This document shows positions 1-7,811 of a DNA stretch of 29,402 nt, one piece after another. The DNA comes from Candidatus Schekmanbacteria bacterium (lineage in GTDB: Bacteria > CSSED10-310 > JACPHN01), in the NCBI GenBank assembly GCA_016188575.1, contig JACPHN010000093.1, positions 1-29,402 on the forward strand, read 5' to 3'. The notes beneath the pieces are model-generated. The model was not told where the DNA came from. It saw nothing but the letters and a program-made list of their open reading frames with translations, and did not search any database. Made by a program: the position numbers and the translations under genes. Each line of letters begins with the position of its first letter. Positions within the stretch are counted from its first letter, which is position 1.

Positions 1-16
1 GAGAGAGAGAGAGAGA
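1..16. repeat. (GA)8 dinucleotide microsatellite
   Basis: Eight perfect GA units begin at the first base of the window, so the tract may extend further left. On the minus strand it reads as alternating TCT and CTC codons (Ser-Leu) directly after a start codon, inside the partial gene at 1-34. A change in unit number would shift the frame of that gene. Confidence 0.9.
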
Positions 17-34
17 CATGACGCGCCGCGGCAT
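1..34 (-). CDS. 5' end of a secreted-type protein (partial, runs off left edge)
   Basis: Only eleven codons are visible: ATG at 34-32 and then MPRRVMSLSLS, continuing into the (CT)n tract. A strong Shine-Dalgarno, GGAGGAA (minus strand, 47-41), lies 6 nt before the ATG, and a candidate promoter is at 68-96. The Arg-Arg followed by alternating Leu/Ser looks like the n-region and start of a signal peptide. It resembles the start of the gene at 29018 on the other edge (MTQRVASLSL), with the same RBS spacing and the same CT tract. A second in-frame ATG lies at 19-17, just before the tract. The function is unknown because the body lies outside the window. Confidence 0.6.
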   Translation of the reverse strand, partial: MPRRVMSLSLS

Positions 35-67
35 TTGAACTTCCTCCGATCAGACACGTTGCCCTGG

Positions 68-96
68 ATGCTACCTCGCCCCCGCGAACGACACAA
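68..96 (-). promoter_or_regulatory. Candidate sigma70-type promoter for the left-edge gene
   Basis: On the minus strand TTGTGT (96-91) and TAGCAT (73-68) are separated by 17 nt. This puts a start site near base 61 and leaves about 27 nt before the ATG at 34. The match is moderate (TTG core in the -35, 4 of 6 in the -10). The candidate promoter of the right-edge gene has a similar -35 (TTGTGC) and the same spacing. Confidence 0.4.
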
Positions 97-228
97 GCGG
101 CGAGCCTTGCCCCCCCAGATCCTTCACTCCGCGCGACGGCCACCACGGTCCGCCAGTAGTCCCGAGGTTTTCAGGAGAGGATTCGGGGCGTCGGCCGAAT
201 CTGCTTTACCCCTGAGGCCGCCACGCAG

Positions 229-248
229 GGGCGCGATTTATCGCGCCC
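229..248. repeat. Perfect palindrome, REP-like hairpin
   Basis: GGGCGCGA, loop TTTA, then TCGCGCCC: eight perfect base pairs with a 4-nt loop. It is the only clear structure in the gene-free stretch 97-380 between the left-edge gene and the tRNA promoter. An open frame spanning 35-406 has no family-like sequence and is not called. The hairpin could be a REP-type element or an extragenic transcription barrier; it has no U-run. Confidence 0.55.
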
Positions 249-380
249 GGTCATCGCGGCCGGAAATTGGGGCGGATCATTGTCAGCCCGATGATTCCCG
301 CCCCTCACCGAAGCCTGTGGCGGGAAGAAGTGTAAAGCACGGACCCGGACATTCGGCCCACGCCAGGAAAAGGCCGGGGC

Positions 381-409
381 TTGACACGAATGCGTGCACT
401 CGCTAATCT
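381..409 (+). promoter_or_regulatory. Promoter of the tRNA-Gly/tRNA-Cys unit
   Basis: A consensus -35 TTGACA (381-386) and a -10 TAATCT (404-409) are separated by exactly 17 nt. The predicted start near 416 leaves about 20 nt of leader before tRNA-Gly at 436. This is one of the two best promoters seen in the window, as expected for stable RNA. Confidence 0.8.
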
Positions 410-435
410 ATGCGTGCGTAATCCTCGTGGTTACT

Positions 436-508
436 GCGGGAATAGCTCAGCTGGTAGAGCACAACCTTGCCAAGGTTGGGGCCGCGGGTTCGAATCCCGT
501 TTCCCGCT
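436..508 (+). tRNA. tRNA-Gly (anticodon GCC)
   Basis: Acceptor stem GCGGGAA (436-442) pairs with TTCCCGC (501-507), with discriminator base T508. The anticodon stem CAACC/GGTTG (462-466, 474-478) encloses loop TTGCCAA, giving anticodon GCC at 469-471. The T arm contains the canonical GGTTCGAATCC core. CCA is not encoded, so it must be added by a CCA-adding enzyme. It reads glycine codons GGC and GGU. Confidence 0.96.
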
Positions 509-529
509 CTTTTCGCCTACGCCATTGCC

Positions 530-600
530 GGCGGCATAGCCAAGTGGTAAGGCAGAGGACTGCAAATCCTTCATCCTCGGTTCAAATCCGAGTGCCGCCT
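530..600 (+). tRNA. tRNA-Cys (anticodon GCA)
   Basis: Acceptor GGCGGCA (530-536) pairs with TGCCGCC (593-599), discriminator T600. The anticodon stem GAGGA/TCCTT encloses loop CTGCAAA with anticodon GCA at 562-564. A T-arm GGTTCAAATCC core is present and CCA is not encoded. It lies 21 nt after tRNA-Gly and is probably co-transcribed with it. A run of T at 600-605 follows at once and may help transcription stop. From 601 to 781 no other feature is evident. Confidence 0.95.
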
Positions 601-781
601 TTTTTGTGTACAGATCCCCCCGCCGCGCTCGTCCCGCCGTGAACCTTGCGGGTGCCCTGTTGCGTCGAGAATGGCCGAGGCGCGACGCGGGACTGCCGAT
701 CGTGGTGGGACGAAGCCGGAGGCCGGCTCGGCGCAGCCTGGCGTGAGCTCACGAACACCCATCCAGAAGTAGGGATGTCCG

Positions 782-2395
782 GTGCAGCTCGCCGACCTCA
801 TTGACATCGAATGGCAGCTTCGGCAGGACGAGCAGATGCCGCCCGGCGAGCTGCGCGGGCGAGACCGCGCGATCGGGCTTGCGCTCCGCGATGCAGGGGC
901 CGATTTTACCGATCGCCACGAGCTGGCTTCCGGCTGGCTGCGCAAGGCAGGACCGCCGCCGAGCTTGTCCCCGGGTAGGCGCATCGAAACGGCGCTGCGC
1001 CGAGCTCCCTTGCTCTTGGCGGCCACTGGCGCCGCCGGCGGGTGGAGCGCCGCGACCGTGGCGCTCGCGTACGATGGCAGCTTTCCGGTCAACGTCGTTC
1101 ATTTCCTCTTCGTCTTCGTCTTCCTCCAGCTCCTCGTCCTCGCCCTGTTCGCGGTGAGCACGGCGCTGCGCCGTTCCTTCTCCCTGCTGCCGCACCTCGG
1201 CCCGCTGCAGCGGTCGCTCCGCGGACTGCTCTATCCGACCGGCCGGCTCGCCGCCTGGCTGATCGGCCGCCTTCCCGACGAGAATCGACACGTCTTGATG
1301 GCCCGGCTCGGCCGCTTGCGGGATGCTGCCGGTGAGCGCCCGCGCGGCGCGCTCGGGCTGGGCGACCTCCGCGGCGCGGGAGCGCTCTACGGCGCCATCG
1401 AATCGTGGACGCTCGTGTCCCTGACGCAGTGGTTTGCCGTGGCCTTCAACGCGAGCGCCCTGGCGCGCTGCCTGTACCTGGTCGCCTTCACCGACCTCGC
1501 GTTCTCCTGGAGCACGACGCTCGACGTTTCGGCGGCGCAGTTTCATCGCCTCGTCGAGCTCATCGCCGCGCCCTTCGGGTGGGCACTCCCCGGGGCGGTG
1601 CCATCAGAAGAGCTGGTAGCGTCGAGTCGCTACTTTCGTCTCGATCGGACCTTTGGTGGCGCCGCGGCCGGCGCCGCACAGGCGGCGTGGGTGGCCGAAT
1701 GGTGGCGGTTTCTCGTGGCGTCCTTGCTTACCTACGCGCTCCTACCGCGGCTCCTCCTGCTCCTGGCCGCGTGCTATGGGGCCAGGCGGGCGCTCGCGTC
1801 CGTCTCCCTGGATTCGGCTCGCCTGCTCGCACTTTTCGAACGGCTCCAAACGCCGCTCGTAGATACCCGCGCCGTGACCTCCGAGCCCCTCCCGGCAGGC
1901 GTGGCGGAAGGCAGCGGCGGTGCGATCCCGGACCTCCCCGCGGAGCCCGCCATCGAGGGCGGCGGGCCGCCGCACGAGCGCCCGTGTATCGCGCTGTCGT
2001 GGGGCGAGGACTGGATTGCTCCTCCGGAGCTTGCGAGGCTCATCCAGGGCCGCTTCGGCTGGCGGGTGACGGGCGCCTTTGAGGCCGGGGGCGCTCGCCT
2101 CGAGGACGAGCACGCCGCGGTAGAGGCGGTGCGCGCCGGCCTGGCGCGGCGAGCTCAGCCGATTGTGATCGCGGTGGAGGCGTGGGAGGTGGCGAGCGAG
2201 GAGCTCCTGTCGTTGCTCGGCGCGCTGCGGGCGGCGGCAGGGGAACGCGGCCGCATCATTGTCGGGCTGGTCGCGCACACGGCCGCCGGCGGCTGGCAGG
2301 CGCCCCGCGAGGAGGATCGCAAGGCCTGGATGCGCGCGGTCAATGCGGTGGGCGACCCCTATCTGGCCGTCGAGGTCCTGGCAGAGGCAGCATGA
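782..2395 (+). CDS. DUF2868 family integral membrane protein
   Basis: A 537-residue protein starting at GTG 782; the nearby purine stretch upstream is only a weak RBS. Hydrophobic segments lie at about residues 76-96, 104-127, 212-240 and 308-332, with the family-like FSWSTTL stretch at 241-247. The region after about 340 is hydrophilic and probably cytoplasmic. The length, membrane layout and the DUF3482 GTPase immediately downstream match the DUF2868/DUF3482 pair found in many proteobacteria. The ATGA overlap with the next gene (2392-2395) indicates translational coupling, so the two proteins probably work as a membrane anchor/effector and GTPase switch. The biochemical role of the family is not established. 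Confidence 0.85.
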   Translation: MQLADLIDIEWQLRQDEQMPPGELRGRDRAIGLALRDAGADFTDRHELASGWLRKAGPPPSLSPGRRIETALRRAPLLLAATGAAGGWSAATVALAYDGSFPVNVVHFLFVFVFLQLLVLALFAVSTALRRSFSLLPHLGPLQRSLRGLLYPTGRLAAWLIGRLPDENRHVLMARLGRLRDAAGERPRGALGLGDLRGAGALYGAIESWTLVSLTQWFAVAFNASALARCLYLVAFTDLAFSWSTTLDVSAAQFHRLVELIAAPFGWALPGAVPSEELVASSRYFRLDRTFGGAAAGAAQAAWVAEWWRFLVASLLTYALLPRLLLLLAACYGARRALASVSLDSARLLALFERLQTPLVDTRAVTSEPLPAGVAEGSGGAIPDLPAEPAIEGGGPPHERPCIALSWGEDWIAPPELARLIQGRFGWRVTGAFEAGGARLEDEHAAVEAVRAGLARRAQPIVIAVEAWEVASEELLSLLGALRAAAGERGRIIVGLVAHTAAGGWQAPREEDRKAWMRAVNAVGDPYLAVEVLAEAA

Positions 2396-3795
2396 GCGAC
2401 GCGCCCCCGACGTTCGCCGTCGTCGGTCACACCAACGAAGGCAAGTCCAGCGTGGTTTCGACGCTGGCTGCGGATGATACCGTGCGCATTGCGTCCGCCG
2501 CGCGCACGACCACGGAGTGTCGAGAATACCCGGTGCGCATCGATGGCGAGACCGTATTCAACCTGGTCGATACCCCGGGCTTCGAGAACGCCCGGCAAAT
2601 GTTGGCGTGGCTCACCGCGCGCCAGCCGACAGCGGACAGGCGACCCCAGGCTGTGGCCGACTTTCTCCTGGATCGCCGGGACGATCCGAGCTTTTCGCAC
2701 GAGCACAAACTGCTTGCGCCCATCATGCGCGGCGCGGGAATCCTCTACGTGATCGATGCCAGCCACCCCTTTCGCGCGCGCTATGAAGCAGAAATGGAGA
2801 TCCTGCGGTGGACGGGGCAGCCGCGCCTGGCGCTGATCAACGACAAGGACGCCGGACAATATCTCGAAGACTGGAAGGCGGCGCTCAACCAGTACTTCAG
2901 CCTCGTGCGCTACTTCAACGCTCATCGTTCCACCTTTGATAATCGTATCGCCCTGCTCGAGGCGCTCCGCGAGGTCCGCGACGACTGGCGGGAGGCGATT
3001 GGACGCGCGGTCAGCGCGCTGCGGATGGATTGGGCGCGGCGCCGCCGCGACGCCGCCGCCGTTATTGCCCGCATGCTCGCCGCCGTCTTGACGCACGTGG
3101 AGGACGTGGCGCTGAGCGGCGATGGCGGGGCGCTGCAGGCTGCCGTAGAATCGCGCTTTCATGATGCACTGCGCGATCTGGAGGTGGATGCCCGGCGAAC
3201 GGTCGAACGCCTCTACGGGCACACGCTCCTCGAACGCGACGAAGACCAGTTGGAGCGCCCCATCTTGGAGCGGGACCTGTTTGCGGAGGAGACCTGGAAG
3301 GTGCTCGGCCTTTCGAATCAACAACTGCTGTGGACGGGCGCGCTTGGCGGGGCGGCGGTGGGCGGCAGTCTGGACGCAGTGGTCGGCGGCGCCTCGATGC
3401 TCATGGGCACCGTTCTCGGCACGATGGTCGGCGCTGGGTCGGCCTGGTGGCTGTCGTCGCGACGCTACGCGTCGGCGGTAACCACGTTGCGGGCACTGCG
3501 CGGCGACCGCATTCTGCGCGTGGGACCCCACCGCAATCCCCAGTTGCCGTGGGTAGTTCTCGATCGCGCGCTGCTGCACTACGCGGTCATCGCCAACCGC
3601 GCCCACAGCAACCGCGAGGTGTTGCGAATGCGGAGCGGCGAGGGTACTCTTGGAGTGGTCTCCCGACTCTCGGACGACACGCGCAAGCACCTGGAACGGC
3701 TCTTTCGCGATCTTCGCCGGGCCGGGCCGGGCGGTAGCTCGGAGCTCCGCGATCGGCTGCGAGACGCGATCGATGGCATCATGACGGGAGCGTGA
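2392..3795 (+). CDS. GTPase with C-terminal DUF3482 domain
   Basis: 467 residues. The start is ATG 2392, overlapping the stop of the DUF2868 gene; a longer upstream frame is discarded because only from this Met does the protein look like the family (FAVVGHTNEGKSS). Visible G-protein motifs are the P-loop GHTNEGKSS (residues 12-20), Thr residues of switch I near 39-41, DTPG (60-63) and NDKD (150-153) as the guanine-specificity motif. A long helical region follows. Residues 313-354 are a glycine-rich hydrophobic hairpin, a likely membrane insertion segment. The protein probably hydrolyses GTP at the inner membrane with its partner. The cellular process is not known. Confidence 0.9.
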   Translation: MSDAPPTFAVVGHTNEGKSSVVSTLAADDTVRIASAARTTTECREYPVRIDGETVFNLVDTPGFENARQMLAWLTARQPTADRRPQAVADFLLDRRDDPSFSHEHKLLAPIMRGAGILYVIDASHPFRARYEAEMEILRWTGQPRLALINDKDAGQYLEDWKAALNQYFSLVRYFNAHRSTFDNRIALLEALREVRDDWREAIGRAVSALRMDWARRRRDAAAVIARMLAAVLTHVEDVALSGDGGALQAAVESRFHDALRDLEVDARRTVERLYGHTLLERDEDQLERPILERDLFAEETWKVLGLSNQQLLWTGALGGAAVGGSLDAVVGGASMLMGTVLGTMVGAGSAWWLSSRRYASAVTTLRALRGDRILRVGPHRNPQLPWVVLDRALLHYAVIANRAHSNREVLRMRSGEGTLGVVSRLSDDTRKHLERLFRDLRRAGPGGSSELRDRLRDAIDGIMTGA

Positions 3796-3880
3796 GCAAC
3801 GCCAAGGGGAGCCACGCATTGAGATCGAGGATGAGTACGGCGAGACCGATCATGGGACGCACACGGAGAGGCGATTGACG

Positions 3881-4603
3881 ATGAGCGGAGAAACGGGAAG
3901 CATCGGGTCAGCGGTGCTGGCGGTATTCGCTGCGGCGGTCATCCTGACATTTGCCGGGCTCGTTCTCTTCGACCTGTATTCCCCCGCCACTGTCCCACCC
4001 TCTGCGCCAGGCGATCCGCTCGCGGCCGCGCCGCCCGACGGCCCGCCAGCGGCGAGCCGGGATGGCGCGCCCGACGAGCAGGGCGCTCCCGAAGCGGCTC
4101 CGCAGGAAGCCGGCGACAGCGCGCCTCGCGAAAGCAATGGCGAGGGCGGCGAACCAGGCGAGCAGGGCGAGCGGAGCGACGGTGCGGCGCCGCAAACCGC
4201 GGATCCCGGCGCGCCGTCCGCAGCGTCGACCGCAGAGAACCGCACCGTCTGGCGCGACAAGGATGGAAAGCTTCACTTCGCCAACGCCGCCTCCGGAGAC
4301 GGACCCCGGGTCAGCGTCGCCGCGGGCGACGACGACTACACGACCGGCGCCCGCGGCCACTCCGGGGCACCCGCCAAGGGGCTCAGCGCCAAGGAGCTGA
4401 ACAAGCTCAAAGAAAAGTACGCCAAGGCGAAGGCCCGGGTCACCGTCCTCGCGGAGGCGTATCAGCGCTATCGCGACAGCAAGGCCACCCTCGACGACCT
4501 GACGCGCGCCGAGCGCAAGCTCCGCGAGGCCGAGGAAGCCGTGCAGCGCATCGAGGAGCAGGCGCGCAAGGCCGGTGTGTCCCCTGGGCAATTGCGCGAC
4601 TGA
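3881..4603 (+). CDS. Small membrane-anchored coiled-coil protein, DUF4124-like patch
   Basis: About 240 residues. ATG 3881 is preferred over TTG 3875 because GGAGAGG (3865-3871) sits 9 nt upstream of the ATG. It has one N-terminal transmembrane segment (about residues 8-32), then roughly 90 disordered residues rich in Ala, Pro, Gly and Glu, then a short patch VWRDKDGKLHFANA that resembles the W-x-D-x-x-G-x-x-H-F/Y pattern of DUF4124. The end is a charged helical coiled coil with several LxxAE repeats. It lies 85 nt after the GTPase gene and 68 nt before the acyltransferase gene, in the same direction. Function unknown; probably a periplasmic or envelope scaffold. Confidence 0.7.
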   Translation: MSGETGSIGSAVLAVFAAAVILTFAGLVLFDLYSPATVPPSAPGDPLAAAPPDGPPAASRDGAPDEQGAPEAAPQEAGDSAPRESNGEGGEPGEQGERSDGAAPQTADPGAPSAASTAENRTVWRDKDGKLHFANAASGDGPRVSVAAGDDDYTTGARGHSGAPAKGLSAKELNKLKEKYAKAKARVTVLAEAYQRYRDSKATLDDLTRAERKLREAEEAVQRIEEQARKAGVSPGQLRD

Positions 4604-4671
4604 CCACCCGCGCGCCCGTGGCGACGCCAGAGCAGCAATCCCATCCATCAGGGAGTCGATCGGAGTAGCTC

Positions 4672-5484
4672 ATGTCACAGTTTGTTCCCGTTCGGAATGC
4701 CAGCTCGTTTCGCAAGATGGCCGCGGCGATGTGGCGGCGCCCAAACGACCCCGTGATCTACGGCAGTCTGGACGTGGACGCGAGCGCGGCACTCGCGTTT
4801 CTGGAGCAGGTGCGCGAGAAAACGGGACGGCGCGCAACCCTGACCCACCTTGTCGCCCGCGCCGTCGCCGTGGCGCTGGCGCGCCACTCCGAGCTCAATG
4901 CCAAGGTTCGGTTTTGGGGGCGGCTGGAGCACCGGCGTACGGTTGACCTGTTTCTTCAAGTTTCCACCGACGATGGCCAGGATCTCTCCGGAGCCCGCAT
5001 CGACGCCGCCGACACCAAGTCGCTCGTCGAGATCGCGGACGAAATCGAGCAGAAGGCGAAGACCATTCGCGAGGGCGCCGACGCGACCTATCGCCAGAGT
5101 CGAGACCTGTTTCGACGCATGCCGTGGTGGGCGCTGCGCCCTCTCTTGCGCATCAGCGATTTTCTGGTCAATGAGCTTCATCTCGACCTCGCCAGCCGCG
5201 GCATGCCGCGCGACCCCTTTGGCAGCGCGATGATCACCAGCGTCGGCATGTTCGGCATCGAGACGGGGTTTGCTCCCATGACCCCCGTGGCGCGCTGTAA
5301 CATGATCGTGCTGGTGTCCGCCGTGCGCGAGCGCCCCTGGGTGGTCGACGGACAGCTCGCCGTTCGACCCGTTCTGAGGTTGTGCGCGACGATGGACCAC
5401 CGGGTCATTGACGGCTATCACGCGGGCGTTCTGGCGCGCGAGCTTCGCGGGCTGCTCGAAAACCCGCAAACCCTGGCGGAGTGA
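4672..5484 (+). CDS. Stand-alone 2-oxoacid dehydrogenase E2-type acyltransferase domain
   Basis: 270 residues from ATG 4672, with GGAG (4662-4665) 6 nt upstream. The whole protein corresponds to the catalytic domain of E2 acyltransferases (chloramphenicol acetyltransferase fold). It carries the active-site signature DHRVIDG at residues 242-248, with His243 as general base and Asp247, and an upstream SVGMFGIETG segment that aligns with the NxGMFGxxxF region. The lipoyl and E3-binding domains of true E2 subunits are absent, and no E1 or E3 genes are nearby. It therefore probably transfers an acyl group from CoA in a pathway of its own rather than serving pyruvate dehydrogenase. The substrate cannot be read from the sequence. 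Confidence 0.82.
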   Translation: MSQFVPVRNASSFRKMAAAMWRRPNDPVIYGSLDVDASAALAFLEQVREKTGRRATLTHLVARAVAVALARHSELNAKVRFWGRLEHRRTVDLFLQVSTDDGQDLSGARIDAADTKSLVEIADEIEQKAKTIREGADATYRQSRDLFRRMPWWALRPLLRISDFLVNELHLDLASRGMPRDPFGSAMITSVGMFGIETGFAPMTPVARCNMIVLVSAVRERPWVVDGQLAVRPVLRLCATMDHRVIDGYHAGVLARELRGLLENPQTLAE

Positions 5485-5540
5485 GCGCGCATGCGCGGGC
5501 GTGCTCGGTACCGCGGCGATCAGGAGTGAAGGTGAGAACG

Positions 5541-6818
5541 ATGCGAAAGATGAAGCACCCGTACCTCTGCCGCGCCGTGTGCGGCCTGGCGATGGCGCTC
5601 CTGATGGCGACCTGGGGGTGCGATGACGATCCGGAAAAGGACGAGAACGCGGTCGCGACTCCCTGCACAAATGGTCTTGCCGGAGTATACCCCTGCCGCG
5701 GCGTAGAGCTCCTCGCGCACCTGCCCCTGGAGGCAATCGGCGGCGTCAGCGACGCGATTGCCAACGACGTCTGGGGGTGGACGGACGCGGCTTCGGGGAA
5801 ATCCTTCGCGCTGGTTGGCCTGTCGAACGGCACTGCGTTGGTCGACGTCACCCAGCCAGTGCGCTCGCGTTACGTCGGCCTGCTCCCGACGATGAGTCGG
5901 CTGCGCGGCGGGCGATGCGCGGGGCGCAGCGGCGGCGCCTGCGGTGATTCGACCTGGCGCGGTGTCAAGGCATACGCAGACCACGCCTTCGTGGTGAGCG
6001 AGGAATACGATCACGGCCTGCAGGTGCTCGACCTTCGGCAACTCCTGTCGGTGAGCGGCAAGGCGCAGGTGTTCGCCGAGACAGCGCACTTCGCGGGCTT
6101 CGGATCGGCCCACAACATCGCAGTGAATGAGGAATCGGGCTTCGCCTACGCGGTGGGCAGCGATCGCTGCGCAGGCGGCCTCTTCATGATCGATGTGCGC
6201 GTGCCGGCACAGCCCACCTACGCCGGATGTTATGACGGAGACGGCTACACACACGACGTGCAGTGCGTCATCTATCGGGGGCCGGACGCGCGATACGCCG
6301 GTCGCGAGATTTGCTTCGCGTCCAACGAGGACACGGTGACGATCGTGGACGTAACCGCCAAGGATGCGCCACGCCAGCTCGGTCGCCAAACCTACGAGGG
6401 GGTCGGCTTCGTGCATCAGGGCTGGTTAACGGAAGACCAGCGGTATTTTCTGAGCGACGACGAGCTGGACGAGGTGGACTTCGGGCATCCGACGCGGACC
6501 TACATCTGGGACATGGGAGATCTCGAGCGCCCTGCGATGATCGGCTACTACCAGAGTCAGAGCTCCGCCATCGACCATAACCTGTTCATCCGCGGCAGTC
6601 GCGCCTACGCTGCCAATTACCGGAGCGGGCTACGTGTCTTCGACCTTGCCGGGGTCGCGGCGGCGCGCCTGGAAGAGATCGCCTTCTTCGACATCTATCC
6701 AGCGAGCGATGACGCCGTCTTCAGCGGCGCCTGGAACGTGTACCCCTACTTTCCGGACGGCACGATCGTCGTCAGCGGCATCGAGCAGGGTCTCTTCGTG
6801 CTCGCTCTGGAGCCGTGA
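5541..6818 (+). CDS. Choice-of-anchor B family lipoprotein (LVIVD-type beta-propeller)
   Basis: 425 residues from ATG 5541; an earlier in-frame start at 5481 is rejected because a normal lipoprotein signal begins here and AAGGTG lies 6 nt upstream. The signal peptide ends at a lipobox-like TWGC (Cys27), followed by Asp residues. The body holds repeated short beta units such as TIVDVTAKDAP and the hallmark stretch HDVQCVIYRGP...GREICFASNED of the choice-of-anchor B family. Several conserved Cys probably form disulfides. It is likely an envelope or surface protein. It follows the acyltransferase gene by 56 nt, so it may be in the same transcript. Its ligand is unknown. Confidence 0.87.
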   Translation: MRKMKHPYLCRAVCGLAMALLMATWGCDDDPEKDENAVATPCTNGLAGVYPCRGVELLAHLPLEAIGGVSDAIANDVWGWTDAASGKSFALVGLSNGTALVDVTQPVRSRYVGLLPTMSRLRGGRCAGRSGGACGDSTWRGVKAYADHAFVVSEEYDHGLQVLDLRQLLSVSGKAQVFAETAHFAGFGSAHNIAVNEESGFAYAVGSDRCAGGLFMIDVRVPAQPTYAGCYDGDGYTHDVQCVIYRGPDARYAGREICFASNEDTVTIVDVTAKDAPRQLGRQTYEGVGFVHQGWLTEDQRYFLSDDELDEVDFGHPTRTYIWDMGDLERPAMIGYYQSQSSAIDHNLFIRGSRAYAANYRSGLRVFDLAGVAAARLEEIAFFDIYPASDDAVFSGAWNVYPYFPDGTIVVSGIEQGLFVLALEP

Positions 6819-6835
6819 GGCGCCGCCGTCGCCTC
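6817..6835. terminator. Possible shared hairpin between convergent genes
   Basis: GAGGCG (6817-6822), a 7-nt loop, then CGCCTC (6830-6835), in the 21-nt gap between two convergent genes. The position suits a bidirectional terminator, but there is no T-run on either strand, so this is only a candidate. Confidence 0.3.
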
Positions 6836-6839
6836 CTGC

Positions 6840-7595
6840 TCAGCGCGCCTCGACGACTTTCGAGCCGGCGACGACCGCCTCCGTGCCGTCATCGTCGAAT
6901 CGCACCCAGCACTTGGTTCCGCCATCGTAATCCTCGCCGCGCACAAACAGGGTGGCGGGACGAGCGAAGGCGCGGCAGTGCCCCGGAAGCACGGGATCGC
7001 GACCGCTCCAGGCGCGCGCGAACGCGTTGTGCTCCCACTCCTCGGCAACCGTCGAGGAGCCGGCATGGCCCGGATACACCGCCACGCGCGCCGGCAACGC
7101 GAGCAGCACGTTCACTACGGATTGGCGCAGGTCAGTAACGGTGGTGTGCCCTACCGCCATCGTCCCCCCTACCCCGTGGCGAAAAAGCGTGTCGCCCGTG
7201 AAGACCGCCTCTTCGTCGATCAGGAAGGCGAGCTGACCGGCGGTGTGTCCCGGCACATGCAGGGCGTGGATGGCGAGCTTGCCCGAAGCGAATCGGCTGC
7301 CGTCTGCGAGCGTCTGATCAAGCTGCTCGGGAGCCGGGAAGAACGGGAGCTCGCGCTCGTGGCAGCACACCGATGCCCCAAGGAGATGTCGATAGACTTC
7401 GGCGTGTTGGGAATGGTCCCAGTGATGGTGGGTGAGCAGCACGTGAGTCAAGGAAATCCCGAGTCGCGCGATTTCGTCCAGTATGGGCTCCGGGGGGGCG
7501 CCCGCATCGACGAGAACGCCGTGTCCTCCGGGGCGGTCGCACACCAGGTAGGTGTTCGCCAGCATGGCGTCGAGAGTAAACGTTTTCACAATCAC
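6840..7595 (-). CDS. Metallo-beta-lactamase-fold hydrolase (glyoxalase II-like)
   Basis: 251 residues. GTG at 7595 is chosen over a longer frame because AAGGGAGAG (minus strand, 7609-7601) lies 5 nt upstream and MIVKTFTL is the usual start of the family. Zinc ligands are visible: HHHWDH (residues 56-61), PGHT (His117), TGDT (Asp135) and YPGH (His177). The core resembles hydroxyacylglutathione hydrolase-type thioester hydrolases. A tail of about 50 residues after the last ligand region, with a WVRFDDDG stretch, exceeds the short core. It is monocistronic and divergent from the PLP decarboxylase gene. The real substrate could be glutathione- or CoA-like and is not determined. Confidence 0.88.
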   Translation of the reverse strand: MIVKTFTLDAMLANTYLVCDRPGGHGVLVDAGAPPEPILDEIARLGISLTHVLLTHHHWDHSQHAEVYRHLLGASVCCHERELPFFPAPEQLDQTLADGSRFASGKLAIHALHVPGHTAGQLAFLIDEEAVFTGDTLFRHGVGGTMAVGHTTVTDLRQSVVNVLLALPARVAVYPGHAGSSTVAEEWEHNAFARAWSGRDPVLPGHCRAFARPATLFVRGEDYDGGTKCWVRFDDDGTEAVVAGSKVVEAR

Positions 7596-7770
7596 GCGCG
7601 CTCTCCCTTCTCGCGGCGCAATCCGGCCGGCAATACACGACCGCCCTGAATCCACCCCCCTCCGTCCCTCCTCCCGCCGGCGGGGCTAGGTCAGGTGGGG
7701 CGTCTTCGCAATGCGCATTCCGCGCAGCCTGCAGCCGACCAGGCGGGGGATTCAGGACCGCCGCGACCCA

Positions 7771-7800
7771 TTGATTTATGGGTACCGTTCGCGCTACGTT
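7771..7800 (+). promoter_or_regulatory. Weak candidate promoter of the PLP decarboxylase operon
   Basis: TTGATT (7771-7776) and TACGTT (7795-7800) are 18 nt apart. The predicted start is within about 5 nt of ATG 7812, so the message would be nearly leaderless, which fits the lack of any Shine-Dalgarno. A small dyad (CCCAT/ATGGG, 7767-7782) overlaps the -35. The rest of 7596-7770 shows only a pyrimidine-rich stretch and a palindrome at 7673-7684. Confidence 0.28.
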
Positions 7801-7811
7801 ATGTCGCTATT

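Noticed and set aside
35-406. Open frame of 123 residues upstream of the tRNAs
   Set aside because: Arg/Pro-rich product with no family pattern; it crosses the promoter -35 of the tRNA genes and the palindrome at 229-248.
394-642. Open frame of 82 residues over the tRNA genes
   Set aside because: It is the translation of tRNA-Gly and tRNA-Cys.
2359-3819. Minus-strand frame of 486 residues
   Set aside because: Antisense shadow of the DUF3482 GTPase, which has all its G motifs on the plus strand.
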